Shown here: positions 50,430 through 59,693 of the stretch, piece by piece | How positions within the stretch are numbered: position 1 is the stretch's first letter | How the letters are laid out: each line of letters opens with the position of its first letter | Assembly: GCA_044361535.1 (NCBI GenBank) | Contig: JBIKIQ010000015.1 | Span: 1-64,000 of the forward strand | Source: UBA952 sp044361535 | GTDB taxonomy: Bacteria > Bacteroidota > Bacteroidia > Flavobacteriales_D > Crocinitomicaceae | Direction of reading: 5' to 3' | DNA: 64,000 nucleotides | Translations under genes and position numbers: made by a program | The notes under the pieces: model-generated | Database searches by the model: none | What the model was told of the DNA's origin: nothing | What the model saw: the letters and a program-made list of their open reading frames with translations, nothing else

Positions 50430-51000
50430 TTTGGCATTTAAAAATAATAGATTTCCTAAGAAAGGAAGTATATTAATAGCTGATCCTTTTTTAAACGATA
50501 ACTATTTTACAAGATCCGTTGTTATTCTATGCGATTTTTCAAATGAAGGTTCATTTGGTTTTGTTCTTACAAATTATTTAGATGTTGATTTAGCCACTAT
50601 TGATTCTACATTTCCTGTTAAAAATGCAAAAATCAGTGTTGGTGGACCTGCGGAAACAGAACATTTATTCTACATTCATCAATTTGGTGATCAGGTAGAT
50701 GAATCAATAGAAATTATGGATGATTTGTATTTTGGAGGAAATTACAGCCAAATTCAAACGCTTTTGGAAGCAAATACAGATAATCATAAAAAAGTGCGAT
50801 TTTTTCTTGGCTATTCTGGTTGGGGGTATACTCAATTAATAGAGGAACTTAAAGAAAATTCGTGGATGGTAGTGAATAATGTAACAAGTAGTGAAATTAT
50901 TGAAACTGACAGGGAAGATTTTTGGAAATATTGTATGGAAAAACAAGGGAAACGCTACCAAATAATGTCAAAATTTCCTAAAAATCCAAATGAAAACTAA
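50422..51000 (+). CDS. YqgE/AlgH family protein
   Basis: A 192-residue soluble protein with the YqgE signature: KKGSILIADPFLNDNYFTRS, then VVILCDFSNEGSFGFVLTN near 30-50, and KISVGGPAETEHLFYIH and FFLGYSGWGYTQLIEE further on. The family function is still unclear; it has been linked to regulation of alginate and other genes in proteobacteria. It overlaps the methyltransferase gene before it by 8 bases and the PI-PLC-like gene after it by 11. Confidence 0.9.
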   Translation: MVDLAFKNNRFPKKGSILIADPFLNDNYFTRSVVILCDFSNEGSFGFVLTNYLDVDLATIDSTFPVKNAKISVGGPAETEHLFYIHQFGDQVDESIEIMDDLYFGGNYSQIQTLLEANTDNHKKVRFFLGYSGWGYTQLIEELKENSWMVVNNVTSSEIIETDREDFWKYCMEKQGKRYQIMSKFPKNPNEN

Positions 51001-52087
51001 AGGTGTTTTTTTTCTTTTCAGCTTGTTTTTTGTCTTATTTGGGAATTCCCAAACGGAAGATATTAGACTGAATGATATCCGAATTTTAGCATCACATAAT
51101 TCTTATAAAAAGTTGCCGAATAAAAAAGTCCTTCGATTTTTAGGCAGATTCAAAAAGCAACTCGGAAAGGAAAATGATCCTATTCAGTTAGATTATGGTC
51201 ATGAAACGTTGGAAGAACAGCTAGAGAATTATCATGTGCGAGGCTTTGAATTAGATGTTTATTATGATCCTAGGGGAAAACTTTATCGAAAAAGAAAAAT
51301 TAATCGATATTTATATGGAGAGAAGGTTAAGGTGAAAAATAAGTCTATCACAAAGCCTGGGTTTAAGGTTTTACATATTCCTGATATTGATTTTGAAACG
51401 AATTATTTGACTTTTGTAGAGTCCTTGCGTGCAATAAAAAGTTGGACAGATTTGAATCCCAATCATTCACCTATTTTTATTAATGTAGAAGCCAAAGGAT
51501 CTACAGCTGCAGATGAATCTCGATTTTTAAGGTTCATTGGTTTCAAAAAGGCTATTTTATTCGATAGTTTAGCTTACCAGAAATTGGACGATGAGATAAA
51601 ATCAGTATTTGGTAGACATAAGTTACTCATACCAGGCGATTTGAGGTCTGATTTTACGTCAATAGATGAACGATTATCGAAAATTGGTTGGCCCTTACTT
51701 AGTGAGTGTTCAGGGAAAATCATTTTTATTTTGCAAGGAAATAAGGATGACTTATATAAGAGAAGTATTGATAATAATGATGATCGAGTGATGTTTGTTT
51801 ATTCAGAACCGGGAGAAAAAAATGCAGCATTTGTTATTCGGAATTCATCACTGGGAATAGAAAAAGAGATTAATGAATTGTCTAATAAATACATTGTTCG
51901 CTCACGAACAGATGCAGGTACGCATCAATCAAGAGCAAATGATTACACGGATTTTCATTCTGTTTTAAAAAGTAATGCACAGATAATTTCAACTGATTAT
52001 TATCGAGCAGACCTTCGTTGGAGTTCGTATCAAGTGAAATTAGAAGGGGCTACGAAGAGCAAACCGTTTATTTATAGGCATGATTAA
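50990..52087 (+). CDS. Ca2+-dependent PI-PLC-like (PI-PLC-C1 family) secreted protein
   Basis: A 365-residue exported protein (signal peptide about 1-20, ending GNSQ). The core matches calcium-dependent phosphoinositide-specific phospholipase C-like proteins: LASHNSYKKLP near 35-45 (catalytic His), FELDVYYDPRG near 90 (metal-binding acids), FINVEAKGS near 165, GDLRSDF near 218 and TDAGTHQSRANDYT near 312. The Pfam PI-PLC-C1 group is common in fungi and bacteria, and the substrate of most members is not known. It overlaps the YqgE gene by 11 bases and ends 4 bases into the convergent corA. Confidence 0.78.
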   Translation: MKTKGVFFLFSLFFVLFGNSQTEDIRLNDIRILASHNSYKKLPNKKVLRFLGRFKKQLGKENDPIQLDYGHETLEEQLENYHVRGFELDVYYDPRGKLYRKRKINRYLYGEKVKVKNKSITKPGFKVLHIPDIDFETNYLTFVESLRAIKSWTDLNPNHSPIFINVEAKGSTAADESRFLRFIGFKKAILFDSLAYQKLDDEIKSVFGRHKLLIPGDLRSDFTSIDERLSKIGWPLLSECSGKIIFILQGNKDDLYKRSIDNNDDRVMFVYSEPGEKNAAFVIRNSSLGIEKEINELSNKYIVRSRTDAGTHQSRANDYTDFHSVLKSNAQIISTDYYRADLRWSSYQVKLEGATKSKPFIYRHD

Positions 52088-53109
52088 AAATCTTTTTTAA
52101 GCCATCCTCTGCTAATAAAATACGCTAAAAGAAAAACTCCAATTAAAAACATCACACCAACGACAGTATAATAACCATACGTGTATTCCAATTCAGGCAT
52201 ATATTTAAAATTCATTCCATAAACACCAACAATAAACGTGAGTGGAATAAAAATAGAACTTACAATAGTTAAGACTTTCATAATCTCATTCATACGTTGT
52301 CCCTGTGAGGCGTAGTACAAATTGGCCATGCCATCCAATATTTGTTTATTCGCATCAATTTCATCCAATACAGTGAGACAAGCGTCCTTCAAATTTTTGA
52401 AATAAAGTTTATTATTCCTGTCGATAAAGTTTGTATCATTCATTTCCAATTGGTAGGTAATATCCCGCATTGGTTGTGTTATTTTTCGCAGTTCAATAAG
52501 TTTCCTCTTTTCTATTTCAATTTCTTTCAAGATGTTTCTTTGACTTTTTTTCAATACAATAGAGTCAAGTTCAGCAATCTTATCGCTAATATTCTCGATT
52601 ACTTCAAAATAATTGTCAATTATAGATTCTAATAGTCGAAACATTAAAAAATCCGCCTTTTTAGACCGTACCTTTCCGCGTGCTTTTTCAATGCGATCTC
52701 GCACATCTGTAAAATGATCTGAGGATTGGTCTTGGAAAGAAATAAGATAGTCCTTACTTAAAATGAAGGAAATATTTTCCTCAATTAAAAGATTTTCAAC
52801 TTGATTAGATGGTAATGCAGATTTGATACTAAAAAACATGTAATTTGAGTACTCTTCAACTTTTGGACGTCGTGATGGAAAATAGATATTTTCAATATTA
52901 AGCTTCTCAATTCCCAAATTTTTGCAAAGAATCTCAATACTATCTCTATCATTTAATCCATGAAAGTTCAACCAAGACACATAATCAGAATCAATTTCTG
53001 AAATATGGAATTGATCTTTAAAAAATACGGGAGTTTCTCGGTTAATTAGATAAAACTCAAGATTGTATTTATATAATTGACATTGATCTAATGTATCAGC
53101 TTTAATCAT
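52084..53109 (-). CDS. corA: CorA-type magnesium/cobalt transporter
   Basis: A 341-residue protein with a large soluble N-terminal domain (about 1-270) and two C-terminal membrane helices separated by the pore signature YGMNFKYMPE, with a charged end (SRGWLKKDF). This is the CorA pentameric Mg2+ channel layout. It lies 1 base from the M42 peptidase gene and overlaps the convergent PI-PLC-like gene by 4 bases. Other CorA-type divalent cation transporters cannot be excluded. Confidence 0.9.
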   Translation of the reverse strand: MIKADTLDQCQLYKYNLEFYLINRETPVFFKDQFHISEIDSDYVSWLNFHGLNDRDSIEILCKNLGIEKLNIENIYFPSRRPKVEEYSNYMFFSIKSALPSNQVENLLIEENISFILSKDYLISFQDQSSDHFTDVRDRIEKARGKVRSKKADFLMFRLLESIIDNYFEVIENISDKIAELDSIVLKKSQRNILKEIEIEKRKLIELRKITQPMRDITYQLEMNDTNFIDRNNKLYFKNLKDACLTVLDEIDANKQILDGMANLYYASQGQRMNEIMKVLTIVSSIFIPLTFIVGVYGMNFKYMPELEYTYGYYTVVGVMFLIGVFLLAYFISRGWLKKDF

Positions 53110-53110
53110 A

Positions 53111-54034
53111 CTATAAATAGTTTAAAAGTAGTGAATACAGTTCAATCATACTGTAAATGTCGGATTTGTAGACCGTTTCCTTGATTGTGTGAACATGATC
53201 TTCGGGTGCGCCAATGAAGCACCAATCAACCGGTAAATGGCTTTTTTGCAATATGCTTCCATCACTTCCACCGGCAGACTCAACCTCTAGTTGAAAAGGA
53301 ATTTTATTTTCTTTACATATCTCAACAATTCTGGTTAAATATGTTTTTCGAGGAATTAATGAATCACGCAAAGAAATAGCTACACCACCTTCGTGTTTAA
53401 CGCCTTCAGTTACCCAAGTAATATCACATATGAGCGCTTGATGTAGGTTATAATGATTAAACAAATAATTGGCGCAATAGGCAACCGAGTTACCACCATG
53501 TTCTTCATACGTGGTGAACACAATGGCTCCATTTTCAATAGTTTCGGCCAATTTTAGCGCAACGAAAACACCTAGTCGATTGTCTAAATAGGGTGATTGT
53601 ATATAGCGATCTGTTTCAATAAAATTCGGCTTAAAACTTAAAAGTGTACCTGGATCGATTTGTCGATCATAAATGCATTTTAAATCAAAATCTCCATCTG
53701 GCTGTTCAAATAACATTATTTCAGTTTCAATTTCGCCATGAGAATCTGAACCCACTAAAATCATCGAATCTGTGTATCGTGGGCTTCCAATTGGAATAAG
53801 GTTATTGGAATACCCAACTGTGTATCCGATAGTGTCAATGTGGGCGTAAATAGCAGTTTTAGGGTCTCCGAAAACCAAAATCAAGCAGTCGTGTAAATGT
53901 GGTTCAACGATGATTTTAGGTTGCTTTTTCCATCCCGACATATTTTCCTCACAATAGTTTTGGATGAATTTTGAAACAGTACTTTCATCCCCTGAAACAC
54001 CTTGAATTGATACTAATTTTTTTAGTAATTCCAT
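53111..54034 (-). CDS. M42-family (FrvX-like) aminopeptidase
   Basis: A 307-residue metallopeptidase-like protein. Co-catalytic metal ligands are visible as TAIYAHIDTIGY near 65 (HxD), SPYLDNRLGVFVALKLAET near 172 (D) and VFTTYEEHGG near 198 (EE), with an HVHTIKE metal-binding His near 282. The SHGEIETEIML and GDFDLKC regions form the dimerisation/lid domain. M42 enzymes are large cytoplasmic aminopeptidases. It follows the wbqC-like gene by 15 bases. Confidence 0.82.
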   Translation of the reverse strand: MELLKKLVSIQGVSGDESTVSKFIQNYCEENMSGWKKQPKIIVEPHLHDCLILVFGDPKTAIYAHIDTIGYTVGYSNNLIPIGSPRYTDSMILVGSDSHGEIETEIMLFEQPDGDFDLKCIYDRQIDPGTLLSFKPNFIETDRYIQSPYLDNRLGVFVALKLAETIENGAIVFTTYEEHGGNSVAYCANYLFNHYNLHQALICDITWVTEGVKHEGGVAISLRDSLIPRKTYLTRIVEICKENKIPFQLEVESAGGSDGSILQKSHLPVDWCFIGAPEDHVHTIKETVYKSDIYSMIELYSLLLNYL

Positions 54035-54049
54035 TTTTGTTGATATAGG

Positions 54050-54628
54050 TTATTCATCTAAAATTAACTTTCTTCCAATTGGTCCTTCGCAGAAAATAAG
54101 ATCCAAGATAGATAAATTTGATTGAAATGGAAATCTATCAGAAAAAACTTGAATATATTCTTTTGAATTATGCTTTCTGTCAAGGAAGTCAAAAGTGAGG
54201 TCGTGATTTATTTTTTCGTCAGAGTAGTAAATTTTTTTAAGGTCGAAAGCTTCTAACATGAAGTTTAAAATGTCGTAGTTTAAATCAATTAAAAATTCTT
54301 GTTTTGAGTTAATTAGGTGAAAAATTTCATCATCATAAAACTCAAAAAAAGGAGAATTTTGATATGCACTTTTTATAGCACCCCAATGGTCTTTTCTCCA
54401 ACTTTGAGATTGTACTATTTTAATATCTTTCGTCAATGATTTCGATCCTTCTGTCTTAATGACAGGAACGGATAAGGCTTGAATTCCATTTCCAGTAAAA
54501 ATTTCACATCGATTTCTAAAGGATTGTTTCAAATATGTTTCATTTCCCGATATCGCAGGATCCTGACAATTATTAATTGTTCGGAAGTATGAAATAGAAG
54601 GAAAATAACTCGTTGGAAACAAGTTCAT
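54050..54628 (-). CDS. WbqC-like family protein
   Basis: A 192-residue protein whose start (LFPTSYFPSISYFRTINNCQ) and middle (WRKDHWGAIKSAYQNSPFFE) match WbqC-like proteins, which are widespread in Bacteroidota and sometimes linked to glycan clusters. The function is unknown. The start codon shares one base with the lepB stop (TAATG), so the two are translationally coupled. Confidence 0.85.
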   Translation of the reverse strand: MNLFPTSYFPSISYFRTINNCQDPAISGNETYLKQSFRNRCEIFTGNGIQALSVPVIKTEGSKSLTKDIKIVQSQSWRKDHWGAIKSAYQNSPFFEFYDDEIFHLINSKQEFLIDLNYDILNFMLEAFDLKKIYYSDEKINHDLTFDFLDRKHNSKEYIQVFSDRFPFQSNLSILDLIFCEGPIGRKLILDE

Positions 54629-56538
54629 TATTCAATCCACTTGAAAATTCGTTCCCAGCGAACACCTAAATATGGACTTTTGGAAAACCAAACAAGTGAT
54701 GCTCTTCCTACAACATGATCTTCAGGAACAAATCCCCAAATCCTTGAATCTGCTGAATTGTAGCGATTGTCTCCCATTAACCAATAATAGTTCATTTCAA
54801 CAGTATATGTCGATGTCTTTTTCCCATCTATGTATATACCGTCCTTTTTTTCTTCTAATTTATGACCTTCATAAGCCGTAATAATACGTCTATACCACGC
54901 AATATTTTCTTTTGTGAAGTCAACAACTTTCCCTTTGTATGGTATTTGAATGCGATGGAAATCCGTGATTGTATTGTCAACATCAAAATCGTTCGGGAAG
55001 GTACGTAAATTATCAAGTTGTAAATTGTTTTTACTGGTTGACTTTTTAGCAATAGCCAAATTAAATTTAGCCTTTGGAAAATCTTTTAATATTCTATTTT
55101 TTTCAGAAAGGCTAATATTAAAGGCATAAAAATCTTTGTTTGGATCTACATTGTATTGCAATGAATATTCCATTTTATCAGAAAAATCCATAGTTTCTGG
55201 GGCTTTGAAATCGCCTCTTTCGTATTCAAGACCGTATTTATCAAACATTTCCTCTGCAGTAGGGAAAGTTGCGGTTGATTTTTCAACAAAGTACAATAGG
55301 CACTGATTATCAGCGATATACGCTGGCTTGTTGTTGACATAAAGAACGGATTTTTTGATTTCAATCCAGTCTTTTGGAACAGCAACACAACGTTTAATGT
55401 AGTTTTCACGCTTATCAACAGGTCTATGTACGAGTCCGTAATGTTCTATGAAATTTAATTCACTTCCGGATGCACCGCCTCTACAATACGTTACCCCATC
55501 AGCCATGTTTTTGCGCGCTATTCCTTTCCAGTTTGTGAAATCTTTTCTGAAATCTTGACCAAATGAATCAATAAATTTTTCTCGAGCCTGAAATTCATAT
55601 TGATATTTAAATTTTTGAGCTATATCTCCAATTTTAGAGGCATTATCCTGCGTCCAATAGTATTTCGCTTCATCGTTTAAAATACCGTGATAATCGTGCC
55701 CCATTAAACTGCTTTCAGGACTACTTGGGTCGTATATAGCAGTATCACCTGAAGGATAATTGAACACAACGACATCGTTTCTATTAACATCTCCAAAACC
55801 AGGCAAACGGAAATAAGAACCTTTTTCAAGGGTTGTATACGATTTCATATTTACCAAGGGAACAGTGTTGTGAACAAGTGGATAGGAGAGAGGAGTAACA
55901 GGAACTTTTGATCCATAAGCCAATTTATTAACAAAAAGAAAATCACCTACCAAAAGCGTTTTCTCCATGGAACCTGTTGGAATTTGAAAAGGTTCAAAGA
56001 CATACGTTCTTATAATTCCAGCTGCAATTAGTGCAAACCAGATGGAATCTCCCCATTCTTTTACAATTGTTTTGTCTCCACTTTTTTCCTTTTTAAATAG
56101 TCCAATTAATGTTACTAATACATGAGCAATAACAGGAAGACTCAAAAACAAGATAAGGTGATCACTCCACGCTCTTTCCGCTTTGTCTTTTTCTCTAGCC
56201 CAATTTGTACCAGGAACACATGGATCTCCATTTGAACCAATTTTATACATTAGGTAATATGGAAAAAGAATTCCTTGAATTGTGTCTGAAATAGAGAAAT
56301 AACCAAATTTTCTAAAGTATGAGATATTTAGAACAGCTAACATAATCAAATGCACCCCTGGCACCAACATTAGCAAGGACCAAAAAGGTTTATTACAAGT
56401 GATTTTAAAAGCTACAAAATAGTTATAGCCCGGAACAAGCGCTTCCCATTTTTGTCTACCAGCTGTTGGAAATGACATCCACCAACAAGCAAGATAAGGA
56501 TGAAGTAATATAAGTCCGTAAAAATAGATAAAAGACAT
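54628..56538 (-). CDS. lepB: Signal peptidase I (LepB), extended form
   Basis: A 636-residue inner-membrane enzyme, about twice the length of the Escherichia coli enzyme (324 residues). The N-terminus has about four membrane helices (residues 1-145) before the catalytic domain. Catalytic Ser190 is in IPTGSMEKTLLVGD, and catalytic Lys382 is in NYIKRCVAVPKDW; the gap between them (192 residues) is far longer than usual. The final box is MGDNRYNSADSRIWGFVPED near 598-617. It cleaves signal peptides of exported proteins. It shares bases with wbqC-like and follows dapB by 1 base. Confidence 0.92.
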   Translation of the reverse strand: MSFIYFYGLILLHPYLACWWMSFPTAGRQKWEALVPGYNYFVAFKITCNKPFWSLLMLVPGVHLIMLAVLNISYFRKFGYFSISDTIQGILFPYYLMYKIGSNGDPCVPGTNWAREKDKAERAWSDHLILFLSLPVIAHVLVTLIGLFKKEKSGDKTIVKEWGDSIWFALIAAGIIRTYVFEPFQIPTGSMEKTLLVGDFLFVNKLAYGSKVPVTPLSYPLVHNTVPLVNMKSYTTLEKGSYFRLPGFGDVNRNDVVVFNYPSGDTAIYDPSSPESSLMGHDYHGILNDEAKYYWTQDNASKIGDIAQKFKYQYEFQAREKFIDSFGQDFRKDFTNWKGIARKNMADGVTYCRGGASGSELNFIEHYGLVHRPVDKRENYIKRCVAVPKDWIEIKKSVLYVNNKPAYIADNQCLLYFVEKSTATFPTAEEMFDKYGLEYERGDFKAPETMDFSDKMEYSLQYNVDPNKDFYAFNISLSEKNRILKDFPKAKFNLAIAKKSTSKNNLQLDNLRTFPNDFDVDNTITDFHRIQIPYKGKVVDFTKENIAWYRRIITAYEGHKLEEKKDGIYIDGKKTSTYTVEMNYYWLMGDNRYNSADSRIWGFVPEDHVVGRASLVWFSKSPYLGVRWERIFKWIE

Positions 56539-56539
56539 T

Positions 56540-57262
56540 TTATGAATTTAATATGTTTGACATTGTAAAAACACCTTTTTTATTGACAATCCATTCTGCA
56601 GCAATGACAGCACCAAGAGCAAATCCTTTTCGGTTGTGTGCTTGATGAGTCATACTAATAGTATCAATCTCTGATGTGTAATTAATTGTATGAGTGCCCG
56701 GTACATCGGGTTCTCGTTTAGCAATGATTGGTAGTTCATCGTAACTAACATCGGGTTTTTCATTTAACCCCGTTTTCCAATCGTTGTAATTTTGGTTGTA
56801 GGATACAATTCCTTTTGCAATTTCGATGGCAGTGCCGCTGGGAGCATCCAATTTTTGTAGATGATGAATTTCTTCTACTTCCGCTTTGTATTCAGGATGA
56901 TCTGATAGAAGTTCAGCCAAGCGCTTATTTATTTCAAAAAATATATTTACACCTAAACTAAAATTTGATGCATATAATAAACTACCATTTTTATCTTGAC
57001 AGATTTCTTTTATTGTTTCCAATTCTTCATGCCAAGCGGTAGTTCCTACAACAACAGGCACATCTGAATGGATACAATGAACGATATGCTTAAAGGCTAA
57101 TTCGGGTTTTGTAAACTCAATTGCCACATCTGTTGATGAAAAATCTACATTTTCAATTGGATTTGAACTAGTAATAATACAACTTATTTCATGCCCACGT
57201 TCGAGAGCTATTTTTTCAATAGCTTGCCCCATTTTTCCATATCCGACTAGTGCGATTTTCAT
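56540..57262 (-). CDS. dapB: 4-Hydroxy-tetrahydrodipicolinate reductase (DapB)
   Basis: A 240-residue enzyme of lysine and diaminopimelate synthesis, giving a building block of peptidoglycan. The NAD(P) motif is GYGKMGQAIE near 7-16, and the catalytic segment is EIHHLQKLDAPSGTAIEIAK near 130-150 (His pair, Lys and the DAPSGTA loop). It starts 16 bases after the DUF5683 stop and precedes lepB. Confidence 0.94.
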   Translation of the reverse strand: MKIALVGYGKMGQAIEKIALERGHEISCIITSSNPIENVDFSSTDVAIEFTKPELAFKHIVHCIHSDVPVVVGTTAWHEELETIKEICQDKNGSLLYASNFSLGVNIFFEINKRLAELLSDHPEYKAEVEEIHHLQKLDAPSGTAIEIAKGIVSYNQNYNDWKTGLNEKPDVSYDELPIIAKREPDVPGTHTINYTSEIDTISMTHQAHNRKGFALGAVIAAEWIVNKKGVFTMSNILNS

Positions 57263-57278
57263 ACGATTATTTGCGAAT

Positions 57279-57839
57279 TTAATGAAATTTCAATTGAAGT
57301 GATAATCCAATGGCATCTTGTTGAAACATTTTAGGTTTAATTCGCAAACTGATATCGTTGGAAACATCAAAATTCACAAAATGTGCCTCCACTCCGGCAT
57401 CAGCTACTTGAAGACCATACATTACAAAAAAGAGCAACATAGAAAGATCTCGATTGTCTAGGTATTGGCGTTGAAGTGTTATTAAGGCTTGATTATCATA
57501 AAGTTCCCATGTTGGGTTTAATGTTCCTCCTGAAATCCGATTACCGTATTCATTTTTTAGACTTGCTTGTGTTAGTTGATTTTGAATAAGAAAAAATGAA
57601 GTTGTCCCAAGTCCTGCATAAATCAGAGGTACTTTCCAGAATGCCTTCTTTTTTCCTTTTGGCATAGCACGATGATTGTAAATTTGGCCTAAACCAGGTA
57701 GGCACGAAGAGTAGATAACAGCTTTTTTAACAGAGTGAACGTTAGATGTATCTCTAATTGAATCAGATGGTATTTTTTGTTGAGAGAAACTTATCAACGA
57801 AAGGCTTAAAATCAAACTAATCAATAAATAGTTGATCAT
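57279..57839 (-). CDS. DUF5683 domain protein
   Basis: A 186-residue exported protein (signal peptide 1-19) with the DUF5683 pattern: KAVIYSSCLPGLGQIYNHRA near 39-58, then GKKKAFWKVPLIYAGLGTTS and the DVSNDISLRIKP tail. It has two or three membrane-like segments. Its role is unknown, but it occupies this place between parB and dapB in many Bacteroidota, as I recall. The start overlaps the parB stop by 4 bases (ATGA). Confidence 0.85.
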   Translation of the reverse strand: MINYLLISLILSLSLISFSQQKIPSDSIRDTSNVHSVKKAVIYSSCLPGLGQIYNHRAMPKGKKKAFWKVPLIYAGLGTTSFFLIQNQLTQASLKNEYGNRISGGTLNPTWELYDNQALITLQRQYLDNRDLSMLLFFVMYGLQVADAGVEAHFVNFDVSNDISLRIKPKMFQQDAIGLSLQLKFH

Positions 57840-58729
57840 TGATTTTTTAAAATTTGAATAATGCGATTTAAGTCGGCTTCTGAGGTAAAAGATAACATAA
57901 TCTTTCCTGAGCCTTCTGGTGTTTTCTGTATAGAAACTTTAGAAGCAAGTTTTTCAGTTAAATAACTTTTAAATTGCTCTTGCTGTTTCGAAAGAGATTT
58001 TTTTTCAACTGGTTGAAATACAGGTGACGTTGTAGGAGGTTTAACTAAGTATTCAACGTCTCTAACCGATAAATTTTCCTCTAACGTAATTCGGTACTTC
58101 TCGAGCATTTCTGCTTCATTTGTAATACTTAATAGAGCCCTGGCATGTCCCATGGATATCTTTCCATCTCTAACTCCAAGCTGAATTTCTGCAGGGAGTT
58201 TCAATAGACGCAAAAAATTTGTGACAGCCGATCTCGATTTTGATAATTTTTGACTCAGTTGTTCTTGCGTTAGATTACATTCTTGAATAAGTCGATCATA
58301 CGATAGAGCAATTTCAATCGCATTTAGATTTTCACGTTGAATATTTTCCACAAGTGCCATTTCCAACATGGATTGGTCATTTGCTATGCGAATATAGGCT
58401 GGAATATCTTTTATGTTTGCTATTTGACATGCTCTAAAACGTCTTTCACCCGAAATGAGTTGGTATTTATCTCTACCCATTTTGCGAACAGTCAATGGTT
58501 GAATGATACCGTGTTCTTTGATTGATTCAGCCAGTTCCAATAGGGCTTCCTTTTCAAAATGTGTTCTAGGGTTGAAAGGATTTGCTTCAATATCAGAAAC
58601 TGCAATCATTGAAATGGAACCAACAAGACCGGATTGATTTGTTTTGGTTGTTATGTCCGTATCTGAGTTTTCAAGAAGTGCGCTTAAACCCTTACCTAAT
58701 GCGGGCCTTTTTTTAGCATTAGAGCTCAT
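57836..58729 (-). CDS. parB: Chromosome-partitioning protein ParB
   Basis: A 297-residue DNA-binding protein. The CTPase/ParB N-terminal domain includes IEANPFNPRTHF near 48, the helical motif GERRFRACQIANI near 95, and the helix-turn-helix SQKLSKSRSAVTNFLRLLKL near 160. It binds parS sites and works with ParA to segregate the chromosome origin. Its start overlaps the end of parA by 11 bases. I found no obvious parS (TGTTTCACGTGAAACA-like) sequence in the window. Confidence 0.93.
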   Translation of the reverse strand: MSSNAKKRPALGKGLSALLENSDTDITTKTNQSGLVGSISMIAVSDIEANPFNPRTHFEKEALLELAESIKEHGIIQPLTVRKMGRDKYQLISGERRFRACQIANIKDIPAYIRIANDQSMLEMALVENIQRENLNAIEIALSYDRLIQECNLTQEQLSQKLSKSRSAVTNFLRLLKLPAEIQLGVRDGKISMGHARALLSITNEAEMLEKYRITLEENLSVRDVEYLVKPPTTSPVFQPVEKKSLSKQQEQFKSYLTEKLASKVSIQKTPEGSGKIMLSFTSEADLNRIIQILKNQ

Positions 58730-59531
58730 GATCTATTTCAATTTTTTTGTCGTCGTTACCAATTTTGGTTAAATTGTTTTTCTGTAGAATTTCTCGTGCA
58801 AAATTAAGATAATTCACAGACCCTTTACTTGCAGCATCATGCATTACAATGGTATTGCCATAGCTTGATGCTTCGCTCAAGGTTGTATTGCGGTGAATAA
58901 CTGTATCAAAAACCAACTCTTGAAAATGCGTTTTTACCTCATCAACTACTTGATTTGCAAGACGAAGACGAGTATCGTACATGGTTAACAATATTCCTTC
59001 AATTTCTAAATCTTGATTCAGTCTACCTTGAATAATTTTAATGGTATTTAACAATTTACTCAATCCTTCAAGCGCAAAAAATTCGCATTGAACCGGTATC
59101 ATTACCGAATCTGCAGCTGTAATTGCGTTGACGGTAATTAAACCCAATGATGGTGAACAATCAATTAAGATAAAGTCAAAATCATCCTTAATTTTTTCAA
59201 GTGCTGAACGCAACATTTTTTCGCGATTTGGCAAATTTATCATTTCCAATTCTGCTCCCACTAAATCAATATTCGAAGGAATAATATATAGGTTTGGATT
59301 AGTTGTTTCAACAATTAGTTCGTTTGGATCTACATTATTTACAATACTTTCATAAATATTTCTAGAATTTTTAGGGTCAATACCCAAACCAGAAGTCGCA
59401 TTTGCCTGAGGGTCAGCATCGATAATCAATGTTTTATATTCAAGAACACCTAAACATCCGGCAAGATTTATTGTCGTTGTAGTTTTACCAACTCCCCCTT
59501 TTTGATTCGCAATAGCTATTACTTTTCCCAT
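58719..59531 (-). CDS. parA: Chromosome-partitioning ATPase ParA (Soj)
   Basis: A 270-residue ParA ATPase with the deviant Walker A NQKGGVGKTT at about 9-18 (signature Lys at 11) and the second switch DADPQANATSGL near 40. The partner parB follows at once. Together they make the segregation machine that moves newly copied origins apart. The start is at 59531, and the divergent NlpC/P60 gene begins 163 bases away. Confidence 0.94.
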   Translation of the reverse strand: MGKVIAIANQKGGVGKTTTTINLAGCLGVLEYKTLIIDADPQANATSGLGIDPKNSRNIYESIVNNVDPNELIVETTNPNLYIIPSNIDLVGAELEMINLPNREKMLRSALEKIKDDFDFILIDCSPSLGLITVNAITAADSVMIPVQCEFFALEGLSKLLNTIKIIQGRLNQDLEIEGILLTMYDTRLRLANQVVDEVKTHFQELVFDTVIHRNTTLSEASSYGNTIVMHDAASKGSVNYLNFAREILQKNNLTKIGNDDKKIEIDHEL

Positions 59532-59693
59532 AGAAATATTTGAATGTTAAAGTTACGCTTCTTTTGGTTTGAAAATGAGTATTGACTCGTTAATTTATCA
59601 ACGAAAAACGAACATAGTAATCAACGTAGCATTGTTCACTTTATTATTCTGAGTATTCCGAAATCTTGGAATGACTCAATTAAATTTGTTTGT

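Noticed and set aside
57836..59531. A parS centromere near parAB
   Set aside because: I looked for TGTTTCACGTGAAACA-like palindromes around parAB and elsewhere and saw none close enough to claim.
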